Part shown: one piece after another, positions 37,136 to 46,220 of the stretch
Layout: the number at the start of each line of letters is the position of its first letter
Position numbering within the stretch: the first letter of the stretch is position 1
The notes under the pieces: generated by a model
Told to the model about the DNA's origin: nothing
Database searches by the model: none
What the model saw: only the letters and a program-made list of their open reading frames with translations
Made by a program: the position numbers and the translations under genes
DNA from: Candidatus Azobacteroides sp.
GTDB taxonomy: Bacteria; Bacteroidota; Bacteroidia; Bacteroidales; Azobacteroidaceae
Assembly (NCBI GenBank): GCA_009783445.1
Contig: WRFY01000120.1
Coordinates: forward strand, 1 to 55,998
Reading direction: 5' to 3'
Length of the DNA: 55,998 bases

Positions 37136-38572
37136 ATGGACAAAAATTATAACTTGACCTACATTATTGGCATTACCTTAGTGGCTACCTTAGGTGGGTT
37201 GTTGTTTGGATACGATACGGCGGTTATTTCGGGAGCAGAAAAAGGATTAGAGGGATTTTTCTTACAAGCCACTGATTTTCAATATAATAAATTTTTGCAT
37301 GGAATCACTTCATCCAGTGCATTGATTGGTTGTGTGATCGGAGGCGCCATATCGGGACTCTTTGCCATGCAGTTTGGGCGGCGCAATTCCCTGCGTTTTT
37401 CATCTGTATTGTTTTTCCTGTCGGCATTGGGTTCTTACTACCCGGAATTTTTATTCTTTCCACTCGGAATACCTTCTTGGAATTTATTGATAGCTTTCAA
37501 CCTGTATCGCATTTTGGGAGGAATCGGCGTGGGATTGGCTTCGGCCATTGTACCCATGTATATTGCCGAAATAGCGCCGTCGTCTATTCGCGGCACGTTG
37601 GTTTCCTGCAACCAATTTGCCATTATCTTTGGTATGTTGGTGGTGTATTTTGTGAATTTTTTAATTTTGGGCGATCATGCCAATCCGATTATTGACAAAA
37701 GTGCAGAGGGAATCCTTTCGGTCAATGCAGCCTCTGATCCATGGACCATCGCCCGGGGGTGGCGATACATGTTCGGTTCGGAAGCATACGTAGCTGCCGT
37801 GTTCGGCTTCCTGCTGTTCTTCGTACCGAAAACGCCGCGCTATCTGGCGCTAACCGGTCAAATACCGGAAGCTTTGACTGTTTTGACAAAAGTGAACGGC
37901 GAAACAAAAGCCAAAGAAATTTTAGCCGATATTGTAGCTACATCGAAAGAAAAGACGGAAAAACTGTTTGCTTACGGAACAGCGGTAGTTATTATTGGCA
38001 TTCTTTTGTCGGTATTCCAACAAGCGATCGGAATCAATGCCGTGCTGTATTATTCGCCGCGTATTTTTGAAAGTGCAGGTACAGGCAACGGTATGATACA
38101 AACGGTAATCATGGGAGTGGTAAATATTGTGTTCACGGTAATTGCCATCCTGACGGTTGATAAATTTGGACGCAAACCTTTGTTGATTATTGGTTCCATA
38201 GGGATGGCCATTGGCGCCTTTGCTGTAGCGCTTTGCGATCATTACGACAAGAAAGGTATTGTGCCGGTGGCATCGCTCATTGTATATGCCGCTTTTTTCA
38301 TGATGTCGTGGGGACCGATATGCTGGGTATTGATTTCGGAAATTTTCCCGAATACCATTCGCGGCAAGGCTGTAGCCATTGCAGTCGCTTTCCAATGGAT
38401 TTTCAATTACATTGTTTCCTCTACCTTCCCGCCATTGTACGATTTCAGTCCGATGGTAGCTTATGGATTGTATGGAACCATGTGTGTGCTGGCAGCCATA
38501 TTCGTTTGGAAATGGGTACCGGAAACGAAAGGAAAAACCTTGGAAGACATGAGTAAGTTGTGGAAAAAATAA
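37136..38572 (+). CDS. xylE: D-xylose:proton symporter (sugar porter, MFS)
   Basis: 478-residue inner-membrane transporter with 12 predicted helices. Sugar-porter signatures are LLFGYDTAVISG in helix 1, GRRNSLRFSS after helix 2, RILGGIGVGLASAIVPMYIAE in helix 4 (quoted in part: GGIGVGLASAIVPMYIAE), VDKFGRKPLLI in the second half and VPETKGKTLEDM at the C-terminus. QQAIGINAVLYYSP holds the substrate-site glutamines. It imports xylose for XylA and XylB and ends the operon. Confidence 0.94.
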   Translation: MDKNYNLTYIIGITLVATLGGLLFGYDTAVISGAEKGLEGFFLQATDFQYNKFLHGITSSSALIGCVIGGAISGLFAMQFGRRNSLRFSSVLFFLSALGSYYPEFLFFPLGIPSWNLLIAFNLYRILGGIGVGLASAIVPMYIAEIAPSSIRGTLVSCNQFAIIFGMLVVYFVNFLILGDHANPIIDKSAEGILSVNAASDPWTIARGWRYMFGSEAYVAAVFGFLLFFVPKTPRYLALTGQIPEALTVLTKVNGETKAKEILADIVATSKEKTEKLFAYGTAVVIIGILLSVFQQAIGINAVLYYSPRIFESAGTGNGMIQTVIMGVVNIVFTVIAILTVDKFGRKPLLIIGSIGMAIGAFAVALCDHYDKKGIVPVASLIVYAAFFMMSWGPICWVLISEIFPNTIRGKAVAIAVAFQWIFNYIVSSTFPPLYDFSPMVAYGLYGTMCVLAAIFVWKWVPETKGKTLEDMSKLWKK

Positions 38573-38582
38573 AAAAAGAATA

Positions 38583-38620
38583 AATAACCCCCTAATGATT
38601 TTACATCAGTGGGGGTTATT
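38583..38620 (+). terminator. Terminator hairpin after xylE (copy A)
   Basis: A 10-bp perfect stem AATAACCCCC / GGGGGTTATT begins 10 nt after the xylE stop and is followed by ATTTGCAT. The same hairpin with small changes recurs at 39264-39300. Confidence 0.7.
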
Positions 38621-39016
38621 ATTTGCATAATTGAATTCTTCGTCCTTTTTATTTTTGCTAATTTCAGAAACCCTGATTTAGCATAAATCAAATTGTCGTA
38701 ATTTTCCTCTTTTACAGAATGATATTGTTGTATTCCTGATGCCATTATATTAATCTGATATACGGATTATATACAGTAAATTACATTATCTTATACGGCC
38801 ATAATTCTGTCTCATAAGGGATGTTTCTTTTAAAAAGGCGCAAATGTTTGAATATCATATCAAAAACCTTATTTACTGCCGATCCCTTAATAGAGTTGAT
38901 CGACGCTACCCGCACCCTATTCCTTATTCCTTTATTTTCAAGGATTTTAGAATAAGGGAAATGAATGCGGTTAAATTCTGCGCTACGAAGGGAGCTTTGA
39001 AAGATAAGGTTTTAAT

Positions 39017-39076
39017 ATTGAGCGCCATTTTTGTCTGAAAAGACGATCCGATAGGAGCAGACGAAATTTCATTAGA
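39017..39076 (+). pseudogene. Remnant of the tatC 3' end
   Basis: About 49 of 60 bases match the 3' part of tatC (6231-6290) without gaps. It would read LSAIFV-stop-KDDPIGADEIS against LSAIFVREDDPVEADEIS in TatC: the Arg codon AGG has become TGA. Sequence before and after does not obviously match tatC, so only this short end survives or was ever copied. Confidence 0.7.
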
Positions 39077-39166
39077 CAAAACATAACGAAACGAATATTG
39101 GATGCATCATCAATTGTTTGATAAATGATCCGTAATTTGTCAGAAATATGTAATTTCAACTAACAC

Positions 39167-39209
39167 CTGCGTTTTTGTTGCGTACGAAACGCTAACAACA
39201 AAAACGCAG
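39167..39209. repeat. Strong hairpin in the gene-poor spacer
   Basis: Perfect 14-base arms CTGCGTTTTTGTTG (39167-39180) and CAACAAAAACGCAG (39196-39209) enclose an inner GCGT / ACGC pairing. Weaker pairing (TTCAAC / GTTGAA) extends outside across a 7-base bulge on the left. Confidence 0.6.
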
Positions 39210-39263
39210 TTGAACGACATCTACTGAGCTCGATTATTTTATGCAGACAGTGGGATGTTACAA

Positions 39264-39300
39264 AATAACCCCCAATGATTTTGCTTCATTGAGGGTTATT
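39264..39300. terminator. Terminator-like hairpin (copy B)
   Basis: 15-base arms with 14 matches (AATAACCCCCAATGA and TCATTGAGGGTTATT) and a 7-base loop, followed by ATTTGCAT exactly as in copy A. It lies 124 bases beyond the glsB-like stop and could end transcription from either side. Confidence 0.6.
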
Positions 39301-39423
39301 ATTTGCATTCAATCCTGCGGATTGTGGCGACTTTCTTTTTATTTTGCCCGGAGGGAATAAAATAAACGGATGAAGTCTTTCCTACGCTTTTCAAACAAGC
39401 GCTTCATTCAAATTGACCGTCGT

Positions 39424-39666
39424 CTACTTTTTCTTTATCAACGATAAGATGAACAGTAAAACGACAGCGCCCACGACGGCACAGATCAAGTTGCCGAGGA
39501 TGCCAGAGGTAGATATTTTCAGCAAGCCGAAAATCCAACCGCCAAGTACGCCTCCCACAATACCTACCAGCAAATTAACCCAAAGGCCGAAGCCTCTACC
39601 CTTCATAATCAGGCCCGCTATAAAACCAGCGGCAATGCCAATTAAAATAAACCAAAGAAATCCCAT
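39424..39666 (-). CDS. GlsB/YeaQ/YmgE family small membrane protein
   Basis: 80 residues with three hydrophobic glycine-rich helices: FLWFILIGIAAGFIAGLIM, a KGRGFGLWVNLLVGIVGGVLGGWIFG segment (cited in part) and LICAVVGAVVLLFILSLI, ending in KKK. This is the transglycosylase-associated / GlsB family, linked to stress response, with unknown mechanism. It is a single gene, divergent from the amidase. Confidence 0.88.
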   Translation of the reverse strand: MGFLWFILIGIAAGFIAGLIMKGRGFGLWVNLLVGIVGGVLGGWIFGLLKISTSGILGNLICAVVGAVVLLFILSLIKKK

Positions 39667-39911
39667 AATAAATTAATTTTTAGTAAAGTAATCGAATAGG
39701 ACAAAGATAGACTATTTTTATTGCATTGATAAAAAAACAAGCAAATATTTATAAAAAAACAAGCAAAAAAGTGGGCAAAAAGCTTTTTTTCGAATATTAT
39801 CCCTTAAAATAAATAAAAAAAGCGAACAAGTCGACACGAAAGCGGGAGGGGAAGCGTAATTATTCAAAATATTCACGTAAATTTGTTGCCGATATTATAA
39901 AATTTCGACTT

Positions 39912-41153
39912 TTGAGAGAATTGTCTTATAAACTATCGCTGTTTTTTCTGGCGTTAACAATTGTGTCGTCTGTTTTCGCCGGCATACGCGACGAGCCTTT
40001 CGTCTTGGTATTAGATGCCGGCCATGGAGGAAAAGATTCAGGGGCAATCGGTAAAAAAGCAAAAGAAAAAGATATAAACCTCGCTGTCACTTTGCTTGCA
40101 GGCAAATATATAGCAGAGAAGCATCCCGACGTTAAAATCATTTATACGCGCGACAAAGATGAATTCAAGGGTTTGAATGAACGAGCCAATATTGCAAATA
40201 AATCTAAAGCCAATTTATTTATTTCCATTCATACTAACTCGTCGGAATATTCGTTTGTACGGGGAGTGGAGGTGTATACGTTTGGTATTTCCCGAACCAA
40301 AGAAAATTTGGAAGTGGCAAAAAGGGAAAATTCGGTCATTTTTCTGGAAGACAATTACGAAGAAAAATACGAAGGATACGATCCGAATTCTCCGGAGTCC
40401 TCTATCCTGTTCGAATTTATTCAGAACAAATTTGTAGAACAAAGCATCAATTTTGCTTCTACTGTGCGGAATGAAATGAAAAATTGCGCCAAATGGAAAG
40501 ATCGGGGAGTAAAACAAGCCGAATACCTGGTATTGCGCAAATCGAGCATGCCGCGCATTTTGATCGAGCTGGATTTTATCACCAATCCGGAGGCCGAAGC
40601 GTTTTTGACCAGCGAAGCCGGCCAGAAAAAATATGCAAGAGCCATTTGCGACGCTTTCACGCAATATAAAAGAGATTACGACCGCAAAAACCGGATTTCT
40701 CAGGTTTCGCAACCAACGCAAAGAAAAACGGAAGAGAAAGAAAGGCGAGCAAACAATCAAACGGTCAATGAATCGAACGGCGGGCAAGGGGTAGATACAG
40801 ACAATTATTATGCAGATACCCAAACGGCTAATAACCGAAGCGATAAAAAGGCGGGAAACGATAATGATCAAGGCAATAAAAACAATAAGAACAAGGTAAG
40901 CCCGAAAGAAACCACTCAGAAAAAAATCGTATATAAAGTACAGATTTTGGCTTCGCCTAAAAAGTTGCCTGACAAATCGCCTTTATTAAAAGGTTATAAA
41001 GCCGATTTTTATATAGAAAACAATTTATATAAATATACTTACGGAGAATCAACCAGTAAACAAAAGATTTTTCAAATTAGAAAATCTTTATTAAAAGATT
41101 TTCACGATGCTTTTGTCATCGTATTTGAAGATGGAGTAAAAGTTCAAAAATAA
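39912..41153 (+). CDS. N-acetylmuramoyl-L-alanine amidase with C-terminal SPOR-like domain
   Basis: 413 residues. The signal peptide (about 1-24, ending VFAG) is followed by an Amidase_3 domain with zinc ligands in VLDAGHGGKDSG (His), KAKEKDINLAV (Glu) and FISIHTNSS (His), and the catalytic Glu in RILIELDFITNPEA. A disordered Asn/Lys/Glu-rich linker (about 255-335) leads to a final domain starting VYKVQILASPKK, which resembles SPOR peptidoglycan-binding domains. No ATG precedes the signal peptide: start is TTG at 39912 or 39921. A TAAATTTG box at 39878-39885 predicts transcription start near 39892, consistent with that. It cleaves septal peptidoglycan, by family. The MCE gene follows 13 nt later. 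Confidence 0.92.
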   Translation: MRELSYKLSLFFLALTIVSSVFAGIRDEPFVLVLDAGHGGKDSGAIGKKAKEKDINLAVTLLAGKYIAEKHPDVKIIYTRDKDEFKGLNERANIANKSKANLFISIHTNSSEYSFVRGVEVYTFGISRTKENLEVAKRENSVIFLEDNYEEKYEGYDPNSPESSILFEFIQNKFVEQSINFASTVRNEMKNCAKWKDRGVKQAEYLVLRKSSMPRILIELDFITNPEAEAFLTSEAGQKKYARAICDAFTQYKRDYDRKNRISQVSQPTQRKTEEKERRANNQTVNESNGGQGVDTDNYYADTQTANNRSDKKAGNDNDQGNKNNKNKVSPKETTQKKIVYKVQILASPKKLPDKSPLLKGYKADFYIENNLYKYTYGESTSKQKIFQIRKSLLKDFHDAFVIVFEDGVKVQK

Positions 41154-41166
41154 TTAGAAAACAAAC

Positions 41167-42057
41167 ATGAAGAAATTATTTTCCAAAGAAGCTGTTATAG
41201 GAATAGTCACTGCAATAAGTTTATTCGTACTGTATCTCGGAGTCAATCACTTAAAAGGAATCAATATTTTTAAGCCGACGAATCAGTATTATGTACTTAT
41301 GCCCAATGTATCCGATTTGCAAAACTCGAGTCCGGTCTTTGTGGACGGATTTAAAGTAGGGATAGTGAATTCGATTCAGTACGAATACGAGAACCCCCTT
41401 TCGCATAGTATTGTGGTGCAAATCAGTTTGGATAAAAGCATGAAACTACAAACCGGAAGTTATGTCGAACTAAAATCCGGATTGACTTCAGGGGCTTATT
41501 TAGACATGAAGCTGAATCATTATGTCAGTACTTATTGCCATCCGGGAGATACGATTCACGGTATTGCAGATATCAGTTTGATGGAAAAAATTTCCAATGA
41601 ATTCATGCCGCAAATCGAAAATTTGCTTCCGCGCCTGGATTCCATACTGGCTGGCATTCAATTCATAGTTAACCATCCAGCATTGACCCAATCTTTGGAA
41701 CAGATAGAAATGACGACCGTTCATCTTCAAAAATCTTCTAAACAGCTAAATCTGCTTTTGTCCAATGAGGTTCCAGTCATTTTAAATAATTTAGGAAAAG
41801 TTTCATCCGATTTTACGACCGTTAGCGAAAATCTGAAAGGGATGGATTTGCAGGGTACGCTCAATACAGTCGACGGTGCGCTCCAGAACATCGACCAAAT
41901 GACGAAGCAATTGAACAATCCAGACAGTTCGCTCGGTCTTTTGATGAAAGACCGGAATTTATACGATCATTTGGATTCGACTGCTCTCAATGCTTCCAGA
42001 CTTCTTTTAGACATTCGAGAACGCCCCAAACGCTATGTCCATTTTTCTGTTTTTTAG
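41167..42057 (+). CDS. MlaD/MCE family protein
   Basis: 296 residues. One N-terminal transmembrane helix (IGIVTAISLFVLYLGV) is followed by a single MCE domain (about 38-120) containing YYVLMPNVSDLQNSSPVFVDGFKVG-type sequence (cited in part: SSPVFVDGFKVGIVNSI) and a long helical C-terminal region (about 140-290). It is probably the substrate-binding part of an Mla-like lipid transporter across the envelope. The ATPase and permease genes are not next to it. It was probably transcribed with the amidase. Confidence 0.9.
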   Translation: MKKLFSKEAVIGIVTAISLFVLYLGVNHLKGINIFKPTNQYYVLMPNVSDLQNSSPVFVDGFKVGIVNSIQYEYENPLSHSIVVQISLDKSMKLQTGSYVELKSGLTSGAYLDMKLNHYVSTYCHPGDTIHGIADISLMEKISNEFMPQIENLLPRLDSILAGIQFIVNHPALTQSLEQIEMTTVHLQKSSKQLNLLLSNEVPVILNNLGKVSSDFTTVSENLKGMDLQGTLNTVDGALQNIDQMTKQLNNPDSSLGLLMKDRNLYDHLDSTALNASRLLLDIRERPKRYVHFSVF

Positions 42058-42375
42058 ATAAAATAAGAAGGGAGAGATTTCGTTTCCACACAAAAAGGAA
42101 AGCGAAACATCTTATTTAGATTCATTCTAAAAAGCAGCGAAAAAAAAATAAAAAAAAATCTTTCAAATATCATAGGCTCATTCTTAGTCATAAGTTCGCT
42201 TTTCAACGAGTCTAATTTGAAGCAAAGTGAAAATAATATACGTAATAGATTGAGTGTCAGATGTGTATCTTTACCTGTAATTGTCCAATATAAGTTACTG
42301 ACAAAGAGACAATAAAAAATTTTACTGAAAACCAAGAAAAAAATCATTTTTTTATCCCGTTTTTTTTTTGAAATT
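42058..42375. other. AT-rich leader region of dnaA
   Basis: 318 bases with A- and T-runs and no gene. No cluster of TTATCCACA-type DnaA boxes was found, so I do not call an origin here. A TATCTTTA -7-like box lies near 42262-42269. Confidence 0.45.
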
Positions 42376-42418
42376 TTGCATTACAAAAGTGAGTGTGTAG
42401 TGTGTGTTCATCAAATAC

Positions 42419-42445
42419 AAAAGTACGGACTGCAAAAAGTACGGA
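42419..42445 (+). repeat. Direct repeat at the dnaA start
   Basis: AAAAGTACGGA occurs twice (42419-42429 and 42435-42445), 16 bases apart, the second copy ending on the first base of the ATG at 42445. Possibly a regulator site controlling dnaA. Confidence 0.45.
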
Positions 42446-43881
42446 TGTATTGTAGTGTTAAAAAACAAAAAAGTGTTCAAGTGGAATCCTGTAATATAAT
42501 ATGGAAACAGTGCTTAGAAATTATTAAAGACAATATTTCGGAAAGCGTCTTTAGTACCTGGTTTACTCCCATCATTCCTTTGAAATATGAAGAAGATGAT
42601 TTTACCATTCAGGTTCCAAGCCAGTTTTTCTACGAATATTTGGAAGATAAATATGCAGACCTGGTTCATGCAGTTCTTTCCAGAGTAACGGGTAAAAGAA
42701 TCATTCTCAATTATCGTATCATCATTGATACTTCAAACCGAAGCAACGGACATACCACTTTACCCAGTGAACGTCCGGCCAGTTTTAGTGAAAATCAGCG
42801 GATAGCCAATAATTTGAATAAAGCTCCCAACGTTTTGTACCAACCTTCGGATTTGGATTGGGATCCTAATTTGAACAACCGTTTGTGTTTTCACAATTTT
42901 TTTGAAGGCTCCAGCAATAAGCTGGCGCGTTCGATTGCGTTGACTATTGCTCAAGAACCGGGAAAAGAATTTAATCCCTGTTTTATATATGGCAATTCGG
43001 GCGTTGGAAAAACCCATCTATGTCATGCGATCGGAAACAAAATAATGGAAATTGATCCGCAAAAAAAAGTGCTTTACATTTCGGCCCATTTGTTTGAAGT
43101 TCAATTCACGGATGCACGGAAAAAAAATACGCACAACGATTTTGTTCATTTTTATCAAGGAGTAGATGTGTTGATTTTGGACGATATACACGAGTTGGCC
43201 GGAAAAGAAAAAACCCAGCAGGCTTATTTCCATATTTTCAACCATCTCAAATTGATCGGGAAACAGTTAATTCTCACAGCCGACAAAGCGCCGGTCGACA
43301 TTCAGGGATTAGAAGAACGTCTTATTGGCCGTTTGAAATGGGGTTTGACCCTGGAAATGCACAAACCGGATTTGGAACTGCGAAAGAAAATTCTTCACAA
43401 CAAAGTAAAACAAGACGGATCCAACATTTCCGAAGAAATCATCAATTATATCGCAGAAAACGTAACCGAACATGTCCGCGATTTGGAAGGAATTATCAGT
43501 TCGTTAGTGGCTCACTCGTTAGTATACAACCGAGAAGTAAATCTGGATTTGGCTAAAAGGGTGGTAAGTAAAACAATCAAAATGGAAAAGAAACACATCA
43601 CTATCGAAAAAATCCAAGATGTGGTGAGTTCTTATTTCAAAATCAATATTGCGGAAATTCATTCAAAATCACGCAAAAGAGAAATTGTTCAAGCGCGGCA
43701 AGTGACTATGTTTTTATCCAAAAAACATACCGATCTTTCGTATTCCCGCATTGGTACCATAGTCGGAAAAAGAGACCATGCTACTGTATTGCACGCTTGC
43801 AAAACGATTCAGGACAGCTTGGATATAGACAAAGGATTTCGTTTGAAAATGACCGACATCGAAAATTTATTGCATCAATAG
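42445..43881 (+). CDS. dnaA: Chromosomal replication initiator protein DnaA
   Basis: AAA+ initiator that binds origin boxes and opens DNA. Domain I (CNIIWKQCLEIIKDNISESVF...), a variable linker, the AAA+ core with Walker A YGNSGVGKTHLCHAIG (about 181-196) and Walker B VDVLILDDIHEL, and domain IV with GKRDHATVLHACKTI. About 478 residues from ATG 42445. A GTG at 42481 gives MESCNIIWKQCL, which matches the start of Bacteroides DnaA better, so the true start could be there. The frame also extends upstream to a TTG at 42376, which is unlikely. Confidence 0.95.
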   Translation: MYCSVKKQKSVQVESCNIIWKQCLEIIKDNISESVFSTWFTPIIPLKYEEDDFTIQVPSQFFYEYLEDKYADLVHAVLSRVTGKRIILNYRIIIDTSNRSNGHTTLPSERPASFSENQRIANNLNKAPNVLYQPSDLDWDPNLNNRLCFHNFFEGSSNKLARSIALTIAQEPGKEFNPCFIYGNSGVGKTHLCHAIGNKIMEIDPQKKVLYISAHLFEVQFTDARKKNTHNDFVHFYQGVDVLILDDIHELAGKEKTQQAYFHIFNHLKLIGKQLILTADKAPVDIQGLEERLIGRLKWGLTLEMHKPDLELRKKILHNKVKQDGSNISEEIINYIAENVTEHVRDLEGIISSLVAHSLVYNREVNLDLAKRVVSKTIKMEKKHITIEKIQDVVSSYFKINIAEIHSKSRKREIVQARQVTMFLSKKHTDLSYSRIGTIVGKRDHATVLHACKTIQDSLDIDKGFRLKMTDIENLLHQ

Positions 43882-43925
43882 GAAAGAAGAGCGAATGGCG
43901 GGAAGGAAGGAAAATATAAAATAAC

Positions 43926-44693
43926 CTAACTCGGTGGCGGCGTTTCGAATAAGGTAGAAGGGTACTCGATATTCGTTAAAAACAAGGCATGAGCGGGAGC
44001 GGAACTTCCCGCTTTTCCTCTATCTTTGCTTTCGATCACTTGGCGAAATTCTGTTATCGACAGTTTTCCTCTGCCCACTTCAAGTAATGTTCCGACGATC
44101 GCGCGCACCATATTTCGCAAAAAACGGTCGGCCTGAATGGTGAAGACAGATATTTTATCTGTTTCTTTGGTCCAAATCGCCTTTTTAATCAAGCAATTAT
44201 TCGTTTTTACATCTGTATGCAATTTGCTAAAACTGGTAAAATCGGTATATTCCATCAATATTTGCGCGGCTTCATTCATCGATCCATAGTCTAAGGGATG
44301 AAATTGTCTGTATAGCAGTTCGTTACAGAACGGATACTTTTCGGTTGTGATGAAATAGCGATAGGTTCTCGAAAGAGCGTCGAAACGGGCATGCGCGTCA
44401 GCTTTGACCGCAACAATGGCTTTCACCACAATGTCAGGAGGAAGAATGCCGTTTAATTTATCTGTTAATCCGACAGTCTCTGTTCTGTTTTTGGGAGAGT
44501 CGAAGTGGGCAACCATCAACGAAGCATGAACGCCCGCATCGGTTCGTCCCGCTCCCGTAATGCGAATGGGTGCGCGCAACAAAAGACTCATACTTTCTTC
44601 TATTTTAGCCTGTACGCTGATTCCATTGGGCTGTATTTGCCACCCGCAATAGTTTTTGCCGTTGTATGCAAGATATATAAAATAACGTTCCAT
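43926..44693 (-). CDS. truA: tRNA pseudouridine(38-40) synthase
   Basis: 255 residues. The N-terminal [21 protein letters not shown] is typical of TruA, with the catalytic aspartate in [13 protein letters not shown] (about residue 52) and [17 protein letters not shown] in the C-terminal half. It modifies positions 38-40 of the anticodon arm. It is convergent with dnaA. A TATTTTTG box lies upstream at 44714-44707 on the minus strand. Confidence 0.96.
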   Translation of the reverse strand: MERYFIYLAYNGKNYCGWQIQPNGISVQAKIEESMSLLLRAPIRITGAGRTDAGVHASLMVAHFDSPKNRTETVGLTDKLNGILPPDIVVKAIVAVKADAHARFDALSRTYRYFITTEKYPFCNELLYRQFHPLDYGSMNEAAQILMEYTDFTSFSKLHTDVKTNNCLIKKAIWTKETDKISVFTIQADRFLRNMVRAIVGTLLEVGRGKLSITEFRQVIESKDRGKAGSSAPAHALFLTNIEYPSTLFETPPPS

Positions 44694-44912
44694 AAAAATT
44701 GAATTGCAAAAATATTTTTTAATTTCGAATTATTCTAACATTCTGTTTTAATATTCCTAAAATAAGTTTATTTTTGCGGGTGATGCTGAATTTTCAAAGG
44801 GTATTTTTGTTAAATAGTTTAAATTGTTTATTCTTTTTATGGGGTATTTCACGGCTGGCCGATCATAAAAGTACAAACGAAAATATTATTCACTATTAAA
44901 ACAAATAAAGAA

Positions 44913-46172
44913 ATGAAAACAAATATCAAACAAATCGGTATTGTAACCTTGTTTATTTTATTGTTTTCGAGCTTTACGAACGTAAGAGCCGAAGGCGACG
45001 ATTCTTATTTCACGATCAGCGGGGTGGTGAAGGATAAATCAAACAAGAAAAAGGTGGAATATGTGAACATATCCGTACCGGGAACCAACATCAGCAGCAT
45101 CACGAACGAAGATGGAGCATTTGTACTCAAAATCAGAGATTCGATTCAGGCGAAAGAAGTCGAATTTTCCCGAATCGGCTATTTCAATACCCGCGTTCCC
45201 ATCTATGGCGCTGATTTATTGGATCAAACATTCTATTTGGTCCCAAACGAAAAACAGTTGAAAGAGGTTATTGTTGAAAGTTGGGGAAGTCCTGCGGATT
45301 TAGTAAAAGAAGCGTTAAGGCGAGTAGCTCATAATTACAGCAACAAACCCAATTTACTGACTGGATTTTATAGAGAAACGGTACAAAAAAGGAAAAAATT
45401 CATCAATATTTCCGAAGCCGTTATCCATATCTATAAAAATTCGTATTCGGACATCACCTCCAATGATCGGGTACAAATTTTCAAGGGTCGAAAATTGATC
45501 ACCACGAAAGTAAGCGACACTTTGGCCGTGAAATTGCAGGGCGGGCCTAACTTATCTATTTATGGCGATATAGTTAAAAATCCTGATATTTTGTTTGATG
45601 AAGAATCTTTGTCTTATTTCAGCTTCAAAATGGAAAATTCGGCATTTTTGGACAACCGGCAACAATATGTAATCAGTTTTACCCCTGTGATCACTCTGCC
45701 TTACCCATTGTATTACGGAACTTTATATATTGATAAAGAAACGTTGGCTTTTACTCGCGCCGAATTTTATTTGGATTTGAAAGACCGAAACAAGGCCATC
45801 GAAGCGATATTGCGTAAAAAACCGGCTGGACTGCGATTCAAGCCCGATGAAGTCTTTTTTGTCGTTTCCTATAAGCAGCGAGAGGGTAAAAGCTACTTGA
45901 ATTATATCCGTAATGAACTGAAATTCAAATGCGACTGGCAACGCCGACTGTTTGCGACAAACTATACGGTAGTGAGTGAAATGGTGGTAACCGAAATGAA
46001 AGAAGATGCTGTAAGTAATATTCCCCGCAAGGAATCGTTCAATAAAAATGAATCGCTGAGCGATAAAGTTATGAGCTTTTATGATGATAATTTTTGGGGA
46101 GCGTACAATATTATTGAACCAACCGAATCGCTGGAATCAGCAGTAAATAAATTGAAAAAAGAACATCAGTAA
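44913..46172 (+). CDS. Carboxypeptidase-regulatory-like domain protein, paralogue without STN
   Basis: 419 residues. A signal peptide (1-26, ending NVRAEG) is followed by a carboxypeptidase-regulatory-like Ig-fold domain (about 32-110, YFTISGVVKDK...SITNEDGAFVLKI) and an uncharacterised domain of about 300 residues. That domain shows GFYRETVQKRK, LYYGTLYIDKETLA, YLNYIRNEL and NIPRKESF. It aligns well with the C-terminal part of the protein at 47654-49186, so the two are paralogues flanking a sigma/FecR pair. A periplasmic or outer-membrane location is inferred. A TATTTTTG box lies at 44769-44776. Confidence 0.8.
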   Translation: MKTNIKQIGIVTLFILLFSSFTNVRAEGDDSYFTISGVVKDKSNKKKVEYVNISVPGTNISSITNEDGAFVLKIRDSIQAKEVEFSRIGYFNTRVPIYGADLLDQTFYLVPNEKQLKEVIVESWGSPADLVKEALRRVAHNYSNKPNLLTGFYRETVQKRKKFINISEAVIHIYKNSYSDITSNDRVQIFKGRKLITTKVSDTLAVKLQGGPNLSIYGDIVKNPDILFDEESLSYFSFKMENSAFLDNRQQYVISFTPVITLPYPLYYGTLYIDKETLAFTRAEFYLDLKDRNKAIEAILRKKPAGLRFKPDEVFFVVSYKQREGKSYLNYIRNELKFKCDWQRRLFATNYTVVSEMVVTEMKEDAVSNIPRKESFNKNESLSDKVMSFYDDNFWGAYNIIEPTESLESAVNKLKKEHQ

Positions 46173-46220
46173 ATTATGAATTTTACAACAGGCCATTCAT
46201 AATTTATAATTTATAACAAA

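Larger units (their letters stand above)
38629..39263. other. Gene-poor spacer between two terminator copies
   Basis: 635 bases with no convincing gene. It contains a decayed tatC fragment (39017-39076) and a strong hairpin (39167-39209). The only open frame (38844-39038) has no start context or recognisable protein and ends inside the tatC remnant. Confidence 0.6.

Noticed and set aside
38844-39038. 64-codon plus-strand frame after xylE
   Set aside because: No protein likeness apart from its last few codons, which are the tatC remnant.
39153-39216. Possible integron attC site at the hairpin (3' end GTTGAAC fits GTTRRRY)
   Set aside because: The 5' partner box does not match fully, and there is no integrase or cassette array in the window.
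40215-40871. 218-codon minus-strand frame inside the amidase gene
   Set aside because: Antisense shadow; the plus-strand frame has clear Amidase_3 motifs.
42058-42444. Replication origin next to dnaA
   Set aside because: AT-rich, but no cluster of DnaA boxes; the only exact TTATCCACA copies seen are single ones at 31012 and inside mrp (14385).
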